In this document: positions 27,787 to 36,998 of the stretch, in pieces
Layout of the letters: the number at the start of each line of letters is the position of its first letter
Numbering within the stretch: position 1 is the first letter of the stretch
DNA from: Planctomycetaceae bacterium
Lineage (GTDB): Bacteria > Planctomycetota > Planctomycetia > Pirellulales > Pirellulaceae
Direction of reading: 5' to 3'
DNA: 64,000 nucleotides
Assembly (NCBI GenBank): GCA_027487485.1
Contig: JAIYDN010000112.1
Coordinates: forward strand, 62,001-126,000
Program-made: the position numbers and the translations under genes
Notes under the pieces: model-generated
Seen by the model: the letters and a program-made list of their open reading frames with translations, nothing else
Databases searched by the model: none
Told to the model about the DNA's origin: nothing

Positions 27787-29931
27787 ATGCCCGATCTCAA
27801 TCCTCCTCAACAAGCAGCAGTCGATACCCTGACCGGTCCTCTTTTGGTCCTGGCGGGGGCTGGGACTGGAAAAACACGGGTGGTTACGTTCCGGGTGGCC
27901 AACTTGATTCGGCACGGAATCAAGGCTGACCGGATTCTGGCCGTGACGTTTACTAACAAAGCCTCGCTGGAAATGCAGGAGCGGATCAGTCACCAACTGA
28001 AGCTTCCCAAACGAGTCCGACGTGGTCAGCCCGCTCCCGCTCGCCCCTCCATCGGAACCTTCCATTCCCATTGCGTTCAGATCCTGAAACGCCACTCCAA
28101 AGTTCTGGGGTACCCTGAAAAATTCACCATCTATGACCGGAGCGACGCGGAAAGTGTGGCTCGGACGGTTCTGCGAGAAATTCGAGTCCACGACGACATG
28201 CTGAAACCAGGAGACTTCCTGGGGATCATTAGTCACTGGAAAAATTTGGGGGTAAAGCCAGATCAAGCGGATCACGCCGCCACCTCCGATCGGGAACATA
28301 TCGCGGCCAGCGGCTTCAAACGCTATCAGCGCGCACTCAAGAACCAAGCCGCGTTCGACTTCGACGACTTGCTGGTTTGCGCCGAACAACTGCTGACAGA
28401 ACATGAAGAGGTACGAAAACTAGAATCAGGGCGTTACGATCACGTCTTGGTCGACGAGTACCAAGACACGAATGGAACTCAGTATCGAATTATTCGAGCT
28501 CTTGCTATCGACCACCGCAACCTATGCGTCGTAGGTGATGACGACCAGTCGATCTATGGTTGGCGTGGTGCGGAAGTGAAGCACATTCTCAACTTCAAGA
28601 CCGACTGGAAAGAAGCTCGAGTCGTTCGACTCGAAGACAACTACCGTTCCACCGATGCGATCTTGCAAATGGCGAACCGGTTGATTGCATTCAATACCCA
28701 ACGCCATGACAAAGTTCTGCGAGCGGCTCGGCCCAACGGTGCACAACCTAGGATTCTTCAGTTTCCCGGTGAAGTGGAAGAGGCCAAAGGGGTGGTGGAA
28801 GAGATTGCAGAACGCTTGCGTCAGGATCCGTCGACTCAGCCCGGAGACTTCGCCATTCTGTTCCGCACGAATGAACAGCCGCGACCGTTTGAAATGGAGC
28901 TTCGGCGTTGCAAGCTCCCTTACGTCATCACGGGAAGCCAGTCCTTTTTCGATCGCAAAGAAGTGCGCGACATCTTGGCTTACCTGAAGTGGATCGATGC
29001 GCCTGACGACGAACTTTCCTTGCTTCGCGTGATCAACGTTCCGCCGAGGGGCATGGGCGCATCCAGCGTCGACAAGTTGTTAAACAAAGCAGTTTCCACA
29101 GGGACAAGCGTCTGGAAAGTGATGCAAGACGCAAGCTTTGTCCGAGCCCTTCCTTCCGCCGCCCAGCAAGGGGTCGCAAAACTCCGAGCGTTGTTTCACG
29201 AATTTTCCGCAAAGTTCCAAGGTGCGAAACCTAGTCCGACCGAGGAAGAAACTACCGGCTCGCTTTTTGAACAAGCCTCTGAACCGGAGGGGGCATTCTC
29301 GGAATCGACGGGCGACGAATCGAACGAGTCCGAATCCTACTCGCTCGGTGGGCCCGGAAGCTTGATGCAAGTGACTCGTCAGCTCATCGAAACGCTGAAA
29401 TATCGAGCCGAGATTCAACGTTTGTATCCTGACGCCGAGGAAGCCGAAAACCGAATTGGTACGCTCGAAGAAGTCATCAATGCTGTTGCGGAATACGAGC
29501 AGGAAACAGAGGTTCCCGAACTTGGGGATTTTCTTTCCAAAGTCACTTTGGCAGGCCGCGAATTTGGCTCGCCCAAAGAAAAACAAATGCAACGCAGCTC
29601 TATTTCGTTGATGACCTATCACAGCGCGAAAGGCTTGGAATTCCCCTTTGTCTACATGGTTGGTATGGAAGAAGGAGTCCTACCCCATCGTCGCTCACTT
29701 GCGGACAGCTCGGAAGGTGTCGATGAAGAGCGGCGACTGTGTTATGTGGGAGTGACACGGGCTCAAGATGAACTTTCAATGACGCTTCCGATGTCCCGGT
29801 TCAAATGGGGCAAGCCACGTCCGACCTACCCAAGTCGATTTCTGTACGAAGTCACTGGCCAAGCCGATAATCCCAATTGCCGCAAAGCCATCGAAGCAGC
29901 CACCAAAGAAGCTCGAAAGTCGGCACGCTAG
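27787..29931 (+). CDS. UvrD/PcrA-type superfamily 1 DNA helicase
   Basis: A 714-residue 3-prime to 5-prime helicase. The start at 27787 (MPDLNPPQQAAV) matches the family; the frame opens at 27742. All SF1 motifs are seen: the Q-motif (LNPPQQAAV), AGAGTGKTRVVTFR, TFTNKASLEMQER, GTFHSHC, VDEYQDTNGTQY, GDDDQSIYGWRGA, LEDNYRSTD, ITGSQSFFDRKEVRD, TYHSAKGLEFPFVYMVG and CYVGVTRA. It is close to PcrA/UvrD, which act in nucleotide excision repair and in clearing stalled forks. An acidic insertion (residues about 495-545) replaces part of domain 2B. It is convergent with the zinc protease across a shared terminator. Confidence 0.93.
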   Translation: MPDLNPPQQAAVDTLTGPLLVLAGAGTGKTRVVTFRVANLIRHGIKADRILAVTFTNKASLEMQERISHQLKLPKRVRRGQPAPARPSIGTFHSHCVQILKRHSKVLGYPEKFTIYDRSDAESVARTVLREIRVHDDMLKPGDFLGIISHWKNLGVKPDQADHAATSDREHIAASGFKRYQRALKNQAAFDFDDLLVCAEQLLTEHEEVRKLESGRYDHVLVDEYQDTNGTQYRIIRALAIDHRNLCVVGDDDQSIYGWRGAEVKHILNFKTDWKEARVVRLEDNYRSTDAILQMANRLIAFNTQRHDKVLRAARPNGAQPRILQFPGEVEEAKGVVEEIAERLRQDPSTQPGDFAILFRTNEQPRPFEMELRRCKLPYVITGSQSFFDRKEVRDILAYLKWIDAPDDELSLLRVINVPPRGMGASSVDKLLNKAVSTGTSVWKVMQDASFVRALPSAAQQGVAKLRALFHEFSAKFQGAKPSPTEEETTGSLFEQASEPEGAFSESTGDESNESESYSLGGPGSLMQVTRQLIETLKYRAEIQRLYPDAEEAENRIGTLEEVINAVAEYEQETEVPELGDFLSKVTLAGREFGSPKEKQMQRSSISLMTYHSAKGLEFPFVYMVGMEEGVLPHRRSLADSSEGVDEERRLCYVGVTRAQDELSMTLPMSRFKWGKPRPTYPSRFLYEVTGQADNPNCRKAIEAATKEARKSAR

Positions 29932-29955
29932 CCCCCTAATTGGGTCTGGAAACGA

Positions 29956-29987
29956 AAACAGCCCGCAAGGTGAGTTGCGGGCTGTTT
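29956..29987. terminator. Bidirectional terminator
   Basis: AAACAGCCCGCAA and TTGCGGGCTGTTT form a perfect 13-bp stem around GGTGAG. It lies midway between the stops of the convergent helicase and zinc-protease genes, with T-runs on both sides of the stem, so it can serve both. Confidence 0.85.
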
Positions 29988-30018
29988 GATCTATTACGCA
30001 ATCAGAATCCCAACGGCA

Positions 30019-33000
30019 CTAAGGCAATTGAGGCTCTGGGGTTGCTGGCGATACTTCGCTGTCCGGTTGTTGCGTTGGGGCTGGCTGACCATCTTGTCCA
30101 AGAAGGATAAAGCCACCACCGCCGCCGCCGAAGCTGCTTGGCATGTTGTAAACGTAGATCGCATCAACGGCCTTCGAAATGCGTTGCTGGGCTTCACCCA
30201 AGTGAGCCAACGAATACGAATCCAAAGCATTGCGTCCCTCAAGAGTCGCGTCGATCTTTCTCTTCAATTCCTTCAATTGCATTAAAGCAAGGGAAGTGAC
30301 CGGCTTGGTAACCGCGTTCGAATCGGTAGGCATGGCTAGATCGATCAAACGCTCTAGGTGCTCCCGTTGAAGATTGCGTCGCCACGAGCTGATCCGTGGC
30401 TTGCGGGCTGTGACTTCCCCTTCAGGCTTCACATCCAATTCCGACCAAATTTCCGCGAAGATCTTGTCCATCACTTCTGGCAACGTTACTGCGTCTTGAT
30501 CTTGAGGAACAAGTTGCTCGTTGTCAAACACGCGACGCAAAGTCGACGGGTTCATCAACATGGTAAGTGCCGAAGCTTGGACGCCCAAAATTCGATCGTG
30601 GATTGGGAAAGTGGATTCGCCTGTGGAACGCATTCCTTCGTCGATCCATTTGTCGTTGGTAAGCCGTTCCAAAATCTGAGGCGTAACACCGAACGAATCA
30701 TCTCGGAAAGCGTTTCTGAAAACGAAATCCATGGCCTTGCGTTGGCGTTCCGCGGCGACTGGAGTCAGGGATTGGCGGTTACCCGGATCCCCCTTCTTGT
30801 CGCGATTCACGTTCGCACCACCGATCCAGTTGGCCATCATGCTTACCGCCTTCATTTGCTCACCCAAGGTAAGCTCGTATCCGCGGCGGGCTTTGCCCCA
30901 GCTGTCTCCATCCTTAACAAACTTATCGAGCAATTGCGAACGATAAAGCTTGACCAATCGGATTTGGTTTTCAGCGTAATCCAATGGCTCCTTGCTGTAA
31001 TCGTATCGGCGAGCTAGCGGATCCGGTCCGCCCGTATCCTCGTCGGTCGCGTATTGCAATTCTGGTTCGCTGACTCGCTTTAAGACTTCTGGAAGCTTCG
31101 CTTCATCAGTCGTATAGCCGTACTCGATCGCCCAGTAATCGTAAGGTCCGATGCCAGTCATGGTCCAATCACCACGGGTAGAACCCTCGAGCTTATAAGG
31201 CATGTTGATTGGAATGTAATCCATCACCGAGGAAGCAAGGGTTTTCTTGCCCTTTACGTCTGGCGAGTTGATCTCGTTGAACGTGTAGACGCTGGAGGCC
31301 TTGAAATTGTGACGTAGGCCAAGCGTGTGGCCTGCTTCGTGAGCAACCAGTTCGGCGAGCAATGGCCCGATGAACGACTCAGGCATTCCATCCAATTGGT
31401 CTTCCTTAGGCTTTTTGTCCTCAGGCTTGACCTCTTTCTTTGGTTCTTCCTTCTTAGGCTCGTCCTTTTTAGGCTCTTCCGGCTTTGGCTCTTCCTTCTT
31501 TGGTTCTTCAGCCGGCTTCGGATCGGTTGGCTTTGGATCTTCTTCGAAGAAAGCAGCATCGTTTTCCATCAAGGCCAGAGCAAGTCGAGCCATGCCCATG
31601 TCCATTTGCTTGCCAACAGCTGCATTGCAGAATCCGTTGACTTGGCTTGTTCGGCCAACGAGACCGTCGAATTGCTGATCCCCGATCAATTTGGTATCCA
31701 CTTTCGTCAGCGCGTGGCCAGCGAAGGGCAACTTGGATTGGTTAGCGAAGTAGCCTTTCAAGAAATCGCGGTTTGCATTGGGTGCCAAGCGTAGGCGAGG
31801 ATCCCAGTTGGGATGCGAGCCTAGCCATGCGACTGTTTCAGGACTCATGCCTTCCATTGCCAGATCAGGCATCATGTCATGGAATTGGAAGTTGAAGTGA
31901 CGAATCCACCCGTCAGTCAGCACAATGTCCGCATCGAGGATTTCTCCGGTAAGCGGATGAACACGGCTTGGTCCGATGGCTGTTCCGATATCGTTGTTGA
32001 GCCAACGAACAAAGTTGTATTGAACATCTTCTGGATCCAGGTCCATGAAATCGCCGGTCTTGGCGTCTTGGTAATAGACTTGAACAGCGTCCGAGAACCC
32101 GATCGCTTCGAAGGCTTTGTTCCAGTATTCGATACCTTGCTTCACGAATCGGCGGTAACGAACAGGAGTGGTGTGTTCGATATAAAATCGGATAGGTGTT
32201 ACCGGCGGGCTGACCTTCAAGCTTGGGTCTCGCTTTTCAAGTCTCCATCGAGTCACGTAACGAACCAATTTCTTGTCGTCCAAGTAACTGCCCAGGTCGG
32301 TGTAGTTCGTGACGAAGTAACCAACGCGTTGATCTGCTTTACGTGGCCGATAGCCAGTATCTTCAGGCACTTCGCTGAACGAATAGTGCAGCGTTTGCAG
32401 CTTACCGCCCGCTCCAACCACTTCAAAGGCAAGTTCTACGTTCTTGGTGAACGTTTTGGCTTTGGTGACTTTGGTGAGTTGTGGGTCTTGGACTCGGATG
32501 CTGTTTCCAAAAAACTTGGAAGCGTTTCCGACAAACAATGCGTCCGCATCGACCAAGGGACCTCCACGTGGGACCATCGAAACGATGGGAATGTCCAACA
32601 AGACGGTGTCCGTAAACAATCGCTTTACGGACGACTTCGATTCAGGTTCTCCGTTGGAACGAATATCTACGTTCGGGAGAATCAAGGCGAGACGTTTGTT
32701 GTATTGACGCCAGTAAACGTAGTAGTCTGCAGACTGGAGGCCAGCAAACTTGTCGCCACTGCTAATGGTGGTGGCGATAAAGTACTTCTTGGTTGCGAAA
32801 TCTTTTGGCAGCTCGAGAAGCATCTGCCCATCTTTTTCGCGGGTCCAGACTCCGCAAAGGGCTCCCTTGTCGGGCGATTTCGATTCGGATTTGGTGAACC
32901 CTTCCGTTACTTTTTCGAAGGGTGGATAATCTTGCGTGGGATCTTGAGCATTTGCGCTCGACCCCTGCACCATGCCTAAACCAACCGCGGCCACCAAAGC

Positions 33001-33036
33001 CAACGATCTGGACATGAATTGTCGAACTCGTTTCAT
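30019..33036 (-). CDS. Large secreted zinc metalloprotease (HExxHxxGxxH)
   Basis: A 1005-residue exported protease. The start at 33036 gives a clean signal peptide (MKRVRQFMSRSLALVAAV to SSANAQ); the frame opens 40 codons earlier. The N-terminal half is beta-rich and of the DUF5117/DUF5118 type. The zinc site HEAGHTLGLRH (His566, Glu567, His570, His576) is the extended metzincin-like motif, followed by a conserved helical region of the DUF4953 type. A low-complexity Glu/Lys/Pro linker of about 40 residues, built on EEPKK-type repeats, lies just before the zinc site. The C-terminus has a Gly run and a Pro/Gln tail. It is probably secreted or periplasmic and degrades proteins; the natural substrate is unknown. 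Confidence 0.88.
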   Translation of the reverse strand: MKRVRQFMSRSLALVAAVGLGMVQGSSANAQDPTQDYPPFEKVTEGFTKSESKSPDKGALCGVWTREKDGQMLLELPKDFATKKYFIATTISSGDKFAGLQSADYYVYWRQYNKRLALILPNVDIRSNGEPESKSSVKRLFTDTVLLDIPIVSMVPRGGPLVDADALFVGNASKFFGNSIRVQDPQLTKVTKAKTFTKNVELAFEVVGAGGKLQTLHYSFSEVPEDTGYRPRKADQRVGYFVTNYTDLGSYLDDKKLVRYVTRWRLEKRDPSLKVSPPVTPIRFYIEHTTPVRYRRFVKQGIEYWNKAFEAIGFSDAVQVYYQDAKTGDFMDLDPEDVQYNFVRWLNNDIGTAIGPSRVHPLTGEILDADIVLTDGWIRHFNFQFHDMMPDLAMEGMSPETVAWLGSHPNWDPRLRLAPNANRDFLKGYFANQSKLPFAGHALTKVDTKLIGDQQFDGLVGRTSQVNGFCNAAVGKQMDMGMARLALALMENDAAFFEEDPKPTDPKPAEEPKKEEPKPEEPKKDEPKKEEPKKEVKPEDKKPKEDQLDGMPESFIGPLLAELVAHEAGHTLGLRHNFKASSVYTFNEINSPDVKGKKTLASSVMDYIPINMPYKLEGSTRGDWTMTGIGPYDYWAIEYGYTTDEAKLPEVLKRVSEPELQYATDEDTGGPDPLARRYDYSKEPLDYAENQIRLVKLYRSQLLDKFVKDGDSWGKARRGYELTLGEQMKAVSMMANWIGGANVNRDKKGDPGNRQSLTPVAAERQRKAMDFVFRNAFRDDSFGVTPQILERLTNDKWIDEGMRSTGESTFPIHDRILGVQASALTMLMNPSTLRRVFDNEQLVPQDQDAVTLPEVMDKIFAEIWSELDVKPEGEVTARKPRISSWRRNLQREHLERLIDLAMPTDSNAVTKPVTSLALMQLKELKRKIDATLEGRNALDSYSLAHLGEAQQRISKAVDAIYVYNMPSSFGGGGGGFILLGQDGQPAPTQQPDSEVSPATPEPQLP

Positions 33037-33364
33037 GCGATTCTTCCAAAAGAGACTAAGAAACATCATCACTGTAACGCCGATATCTGCATGTTCTTGC
33101 TGGCGAAACGCTAAGCAAGTCCGGAACTTGAGATGTGGGAAGAGTACGTCACCCAAGTTTCCGGCGATGGACAGACATTTGATTCTTTACTGCGAATCAC
33201 CTCGCAAGCAATCTGCAAAGTCCGCCTCTTAGGAATAACCTTCCCAATCCGCAGAACCTCACAGGAACTGGAATTATGAACAAGGCTTAACACCCGGTCT
33301 AGGCTTTACCAGGGTTTCAGGCGAGAAATAAAGGAAGATTGATCCACCTGTCAAAGTGTCGATC
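33037..33364. other. Intergenic, 328 bases
   Basis: Upstream of the zinc protease and downstream of the SDR gene, both read leftwards. I see no coding frame with family features and no strong hairpin. It presumably contains the protease promoter. Confidence 0.5.
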
Positions 33365-34177
33365 TCATGATTTTGGCAACGTCGGGTGGGCGATCGCGTC
33401 GTCGGTGGCGCCGGGGTAAATGCTTCGCCCGCCATCCACGGGTAGGCAAACTCCGGTGATGAATTCGTGGGTCGCCAGGAAGTAGGCAGCCTGAGCCACG
33501 TGTTTGGCTTCCCCCTGTCGCTTTAACAAGGACTGGTTTCGAATCGATTCGGCTTTCGACTCGGAAATGGACGGATCGAGCAACACGGGGCCTGGCAAAA
33601 TCGCGTTGACTCGGATTGCGGGATTTCGAGACGCCAATTCAATGGCGAACGAACGGGTCATCGTTTCAATGGAACCTTTTCCTGCGAAGTAGGCCGCGAA
33701 ATCTCGATAGGGCCGGTGTACTGCCCAGTCGCCAATCAAGACAATCGAACCCCCGTTGGCCTGTTTTACCATCTGCAGTCCGGCCGCTTGCGAGCAAAGG
33801 AAGGTGCCCAGCGAGTTGACTTCGAATTGACGTTGCACATCTGCTTTGGTCGTTTCTTCCAACGGGCGCCAGTTCCAAATGGCTGCGGAATTCACGAGGA
33901 CGTCCAGCCGTCCGAAGGTTTCCAGGATGGTCGAAACGGCTGATTTCGCAAAATCTTCCTCTTCAACGGCTCCGCGTACCACGAGGGACTCAATACCACG
34001 AGCATTCAGGCTGGCGGCAAATTTTTCTGCTTCGCCAACGGAATTGCAGGTATGGATGACAACTCGGTACCCTCGAACCCCGAAGTATTCAGCAATACAT
34101 TGCCCAACTCGGGGCGCACCGCTTCCGGTTACCCAAACGACAGGTTTCGCATCGACAGTTGAGGGTGTAACAGACAT
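33365..34177 (-). CDS. Short-chain dehydrogenase/reductase (pteridine-reductase-like)
   Basis: A 270-residue NAD(P)H-dependent oxidoreductase; the start MSVTPSTV (34177) is chosen over an extension of 14 codons. The Rossmann motif is unusual (VTGSGAPRVGQ), as in pteridine-reductase-like SDRs. The NSAAI segment, the Ser/Asp strand IVLIGDW, the catalytic Tyr-x-x-x-Lys (YFAGK) and the C-terminal GVCLPVDGG follow. The usual catalytic serine before Tyr seems to be replaced (GDWAVHRPYRDF), so the enzyme may differ mechanistically. It may reduce a pterin or a small ketone; the substrate is unknown. It is divergent from the WD40 gene. Confidence 0.82.
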   Translation of the reverse strand: MSVTPSTVDAKPVVWVTGSGAPRVGQCIAEYFGVRGYRVVIHTCNSVGEAEKFAASLNARGIESLVVRGAVEEEDFAKSAVSTILETFGRLDVLVNSAAIWNWRPLEETTKADVQRQFEVNSLGTFLCSQAAGLQMVKQANGGSIVLIGDWAVHRPYRDFAAYFAGKGSIETMTRSFAIELASRNPAIRVNAILPGPVLLDPSISESKAESIRNQSLLKRQGEAKHVAQAAYFLATHEFITGVCLPVDGGRSIYPGATDDAIAHPTLPKS

Positions 34178-34496
34178 TGGCAAACGAAATAAACGTAAGT
34201 AGGAACTTGTTGGTCGCAACCAAAGAATCGATTACCTCGACGCAATGGATCGGCCAGTCGCAATGGATCGGCGGATAGTGTACTTGGTTGGAAAGCCCAA
34301 AGTCCATTTCGATGGACAAATCACAAACAACCACCAACCAACCCGCCGATTTCCCGATGAGCTAACTTCATTCAACTCATAGTCACATTCACTGAAAATT
34401 CATTTTACTACCGATCTTGCACTAATTCTAAGCCGTTAAGTTGATGACCGACGCTGTCCCGCTATCTCGAGTCATAACGTTGAAACAGGAACACGA
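34178..34496. other. Divergent intergenic region, 319 bases
   Basis: Must hold the promoters of the SDR (left) and WD40 (right) genes. Two copies of CGCAATGGATCGG lie 18 bases apart near 34241-34271. Nothing else stands out; no gene is seen. Confidence 0.45.
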
Positions 34497-36233
34497 ATGA
34501 AGATTCAAATCCCAAGTGCCGCGATCGTTTTCGTTTGTTCTCTCATTCAATTATCTTCATCATCGCTTGGTCAAGAGAAAACACCTCAGCCACAACTTAA
34601 CGCAAAGCAATTGCTTTCCGAGGCGACCTTGCTTCTTAAGGTGCCCTACGATGGCAAAGAACAAACGCCCAGTTGGCCTGAACCGAACACGGTATGCCCC
34701 GATTCTAGCAGTGGGGAGCGAGATTTTGTGATGAGTCCATGGTCCCACCAGTCGGGCTATAGCGATCAAGGCATCAACGAAAATGCTTGTTTGATTGACG
34801 AAAGTCTGCTGAATGACTTGCCTGCATTTACATTGGGCGGTTGGGTCTATGTAACCCAAGGTGGTTCCACCCCGTTTTATCGCGAATGGTCCAGCGACGG
34901 AACAGCTCGAATGACGGCTCTCATAACAAGTCGAGGTGCATTAAAAATCAGCACATACAATGAAAGAAATAAAGAGGACGACAAATGGGTTTCTGGACTC
35001 GTTCCGTCAGGAACGATCGCCACCGGCCGTTGGAACTTTGTTTCCATTCGATTCGATGAGTCGATACCCGACACTCCCGTAACTGTAAGTGTGAATGGAA
35101 AGCATGAATCGATTCGAGGCCAAAAGCTTTCCTTTGATGAGGCAGGCATCACCGTCTTTGGCGGTCCATCGAGCATCATTCGAATGGGCGCACTCTTTCC
35201 AAGAGCCCTCACCAACGAAGAATTAGATGCTTTTTATCGCATTGGCATGCGCGATCCCAAAAAATTGATCTCGACGGTCGCTCGACATTCAGGCGAAAAC
35301 ACGAAAACTCCAAAACGGCTTGTTGAGCTCAAGGGCCCCAAATCTTCGATCAATCAAGTTTCCTTCTTCCCAGATGGTCAGTCGCTTGTTGCGGTATCGG
35401 ACGATCCTGCTGTTTGGGTGTGGGAACTACCAAGTGGCAATCTCAAGTATACGGTTCCAGTCGAAGAACTACCGAGAGAGGTGAGCGTTTCGCCAAACGG
35501 TGAACTGTTGGCAATATCAGGTTGGGGCGGTCCAACATTGTTCGATGCAAAAAGTGGTAAGAAGCTGTTTGACTTGGCACCGAACCCAACTAGCAAACAA
35601 AGTCCCACTCGTCACGCGAGCGTGTTTGCAAATGACAATAAATCGATTTACTTTGCGCTGGAATCCAAAATCCAACGGTTTGATCTTGAGAAAAGGGAGA
35701 CACTCAATGCGAACCTTGGTGAGAGTGCTTGGGGAAGCACGCGACGGATTTCACTTTCGTCCGATTCGAAATACTTAGTTGGAGCGAACATGGGAATGTG
35801 TGTCGTGTTCGACGCAGAGAGCCTGGAAGAGGTAGTTCGATTCCCAGACCATCAAGGCAAGGTTTATGATGTCGACATTTCCTTTGATAACCAACGAGTC
35901 GTCTCTGCTTGCGCAGACGCAACACTATGTGTTTGGGCGATGGAAAGCGGCCAATTGGAGCGCAGATTCACGGGACACTCAGAGGGAGTGAAATCGGCAA
36001 GGTTTACGAAGGATGGACAAAAAATAGTGAGCGGTTCCTACGATGGTACCATGCGAATTTGGGACGTATCGACAGGGAAAGAACTTTGGAAGGTCCAGGA
36101 CATAGGAGCGAATCATGTCGACGTGTCTGCGGACGGTCGCTATTTTGCTTGCGGCGGCGGATATGTCTCGCGGACTATCAAATCACCCGAAACGGAGTCC
36201 CTGAAAATTTCGGTGTTTGAATTTGCTGATTAG
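34497..36233 (+). CDS. Secreted LamG-like plus WD40 repeat protein
   Basis: A 578-residue exported protein. The signal peptide ends near residue 25 (SSSLGQEK). Residues about 60-245 form a concanavalin/LamG-like beta sandwich (AFTLGGWVYVTQGG, GRWNFVSIRFDES, RMGALFPRALTNEELD). From about 275 to the end are six to seven WD40 blades, for example INQVSFFPDGQSLVAVSDD, DVDISFDNQRVVSACADATLCVWAMESG and SARFTKDGQKIVSGSYDGTMRIWDVSTG. Such fusions are a planctomycete hallmark. It is a binding or scaffold protein of the envelope with no catalytic motif. Its transcript ends near a hairpin at 36277. Confidence 0.88.
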   Translation: MKIQIPSAAIVFVCSLIQLSSSSLGQEKTPQPQLNAKQLLSEATLLLKVPYDGKEQTPSWPEPNTVCPDSSSGERDFVMSPWSHQSGYSDQGINENACLIDESLLNDLPAFTLGGWVYVTQGGSTPFYREWSSDGTARMTALITSRGALKISTYNERNKEDDKWVSGLVPSGTIATGRWNFVSIRFDESIPDTPVTVSVNGKHESIRGQKLSFDEAGITVFGGPSSIIRMGALFPRALTNEELDAFYRIGMRDPKKLISTVARHSGENTKTPKRLVELKGPKSSINQVSFFPDGQSLVAVSDDPAVWVWELPSGNLKYTVPVEELPREVSVSPNGELLAISGWGGPTLFDAKSGKKLFDLAPNPTSKQSPTRHASVFANDNKSIYFALESKIQRFDLEKRETLNANLGESAWGSTRRISLSSDSKYLVGANMGMCVVFDAESLEEVVRFPDHQGKVYDVDISFDNQRVVSACADATLCVWAMESGQLERRFTGHSEGVKSARFTKDGQKIVSGSYDGTMRIWDVSTGKELWKVQDIGANHVDVSADGRYFACGGGYVSRTIKSPETESLKISVFEFAD

Positions 36234-36276
36234 CACTTTTCTCATCGAGGCAACGGGATAGCTCAATAAGTGCAAC

Positions 36277-36305
36277 GCGAAGGTGGGACTCGTGCCCTCC
36301 TTCGC
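36277..36305 (+). terminator. Hairpin downstream of the WD40 gene
   Basis: GCGAAGG-T-GGG and CCC-T-CCTTCGC form a near-perfect stem around ACTCGTG, 44 bases after the stop codon. A second stem, GGTGCG...CGCACC, lies at 36315-36337. There is no U-run, so it may be a Rho-assisted terminator or an RNA-stabilising structure. Confidence 0.5.
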
Positions 36306-36354
36306 AACAGGTTTGGTGCGCTAACACGCGACGCACCCTTACAAGATCGCGATC

Positions 36355-36534
36355 GTGGGCGAAGGCCCAATGCCGTCTACTTTCATGCTGTTTTGAATGT
36401 CGAACACCGAATCAAGAATGTCGAATGACGAAGTGGCGTTCGTATTCCTTGGGATTTCGACATTCCTTGTTCGAAATTCGATATTGATTTTGACTGGTTA
36501 ATGACAAAGTAGATGACATGGGGCGAAGGCCCAC
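36355..36534. repeat. Dispersed non-coding repeat, copy A (MITE-like)
   Basis: About 180 bases. The ends are imperfect inverted repeats of about 29 bases (left 36355-36383, right 36506-36534) sharing GTGGGC, CCC-ATG and TCTACTTT. The 13-mer GGGCGAAGGCCCA occurs in direct orientation at both ends (36357-36369 and 36521-36533). The core holds GAATGTCGAA twice and its inverse TTCGACATTC at 36456-36465. It closely matches copy B near 58920-59067. It encodes no protein and has no transposase. It is probably a non-autonomous or RNA-structured dispersed element. Confidence 0.7.
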
Positions 36535-36998
36535 GGACGCGATCTTCGTTCGGTCGATTAGGGCATAAGCACACCAAACCTGATGCGACATTTCGGGAAA
36601 AGCCCGACTGTCGCTGGTTGTCGCTGCTGGGGCGCTGATAAGCATGCCGAATGGCTAAGTCAGGAAAGGTAGATGCCGACAGATGGAAACCAAGGCAGGT
36701 GCCTAGCATTTAGTGTTATCTCTAAGCCAATTAACCCGATACTACTTTCCGGTCATCGTGAACTAGGAAATTCTCTGCCGACCGCCCTCAGCAGTTGACT
36801 AAATCAACACCATGGACTTGATAACGCTAAAAATGAGACGCCAATTCAATTCGCAGGGCCCGAACTGGACTGCCCAGAAAGCCGGCCCACGATTAAACTG
36901 GTTAATTGCGGTTCGATTTTTTACCATGTTTTAATATCCCCCCCGCGGATTCTTCGATTCACATCCAGGAATTCGGCTGGCCGTTTTAGGAGCCTGGT

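Larger units (their letters stand above)
36234..36998. other. Long intergenic region, 765 bases
   Basis: Contains the hairpins after the WD40 gene, the dispersed repeat copy A and about 460 bases of unassigned sequence before the phosphoesterase pair. Open frames here (for example 36383-36709 on the minus strand) run through the repeat and are spurious. Confidence 0.6.

Noticed and set aside
29080-29622. 180-codon minus-strand frame inside the helicase
   Set aside because: Antisense shadow of a gene with all SF1 helicase motifs; composition is rich in Phe and Arg as expected for a shadow.
31879-32979. 366-codon plus-strand frame antisense to the zinc protease
   Set aside because: The protease frame has a signal peptide and zinc site; the antisense frame has no domain signature despite its length.
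36383-36709. Minus-strand frame of 108 codons
   Set aside because: It is a translation of the dispersed repeat; similar spurious products arise from the same repeat, and the frame is not conserved between copies A and B.
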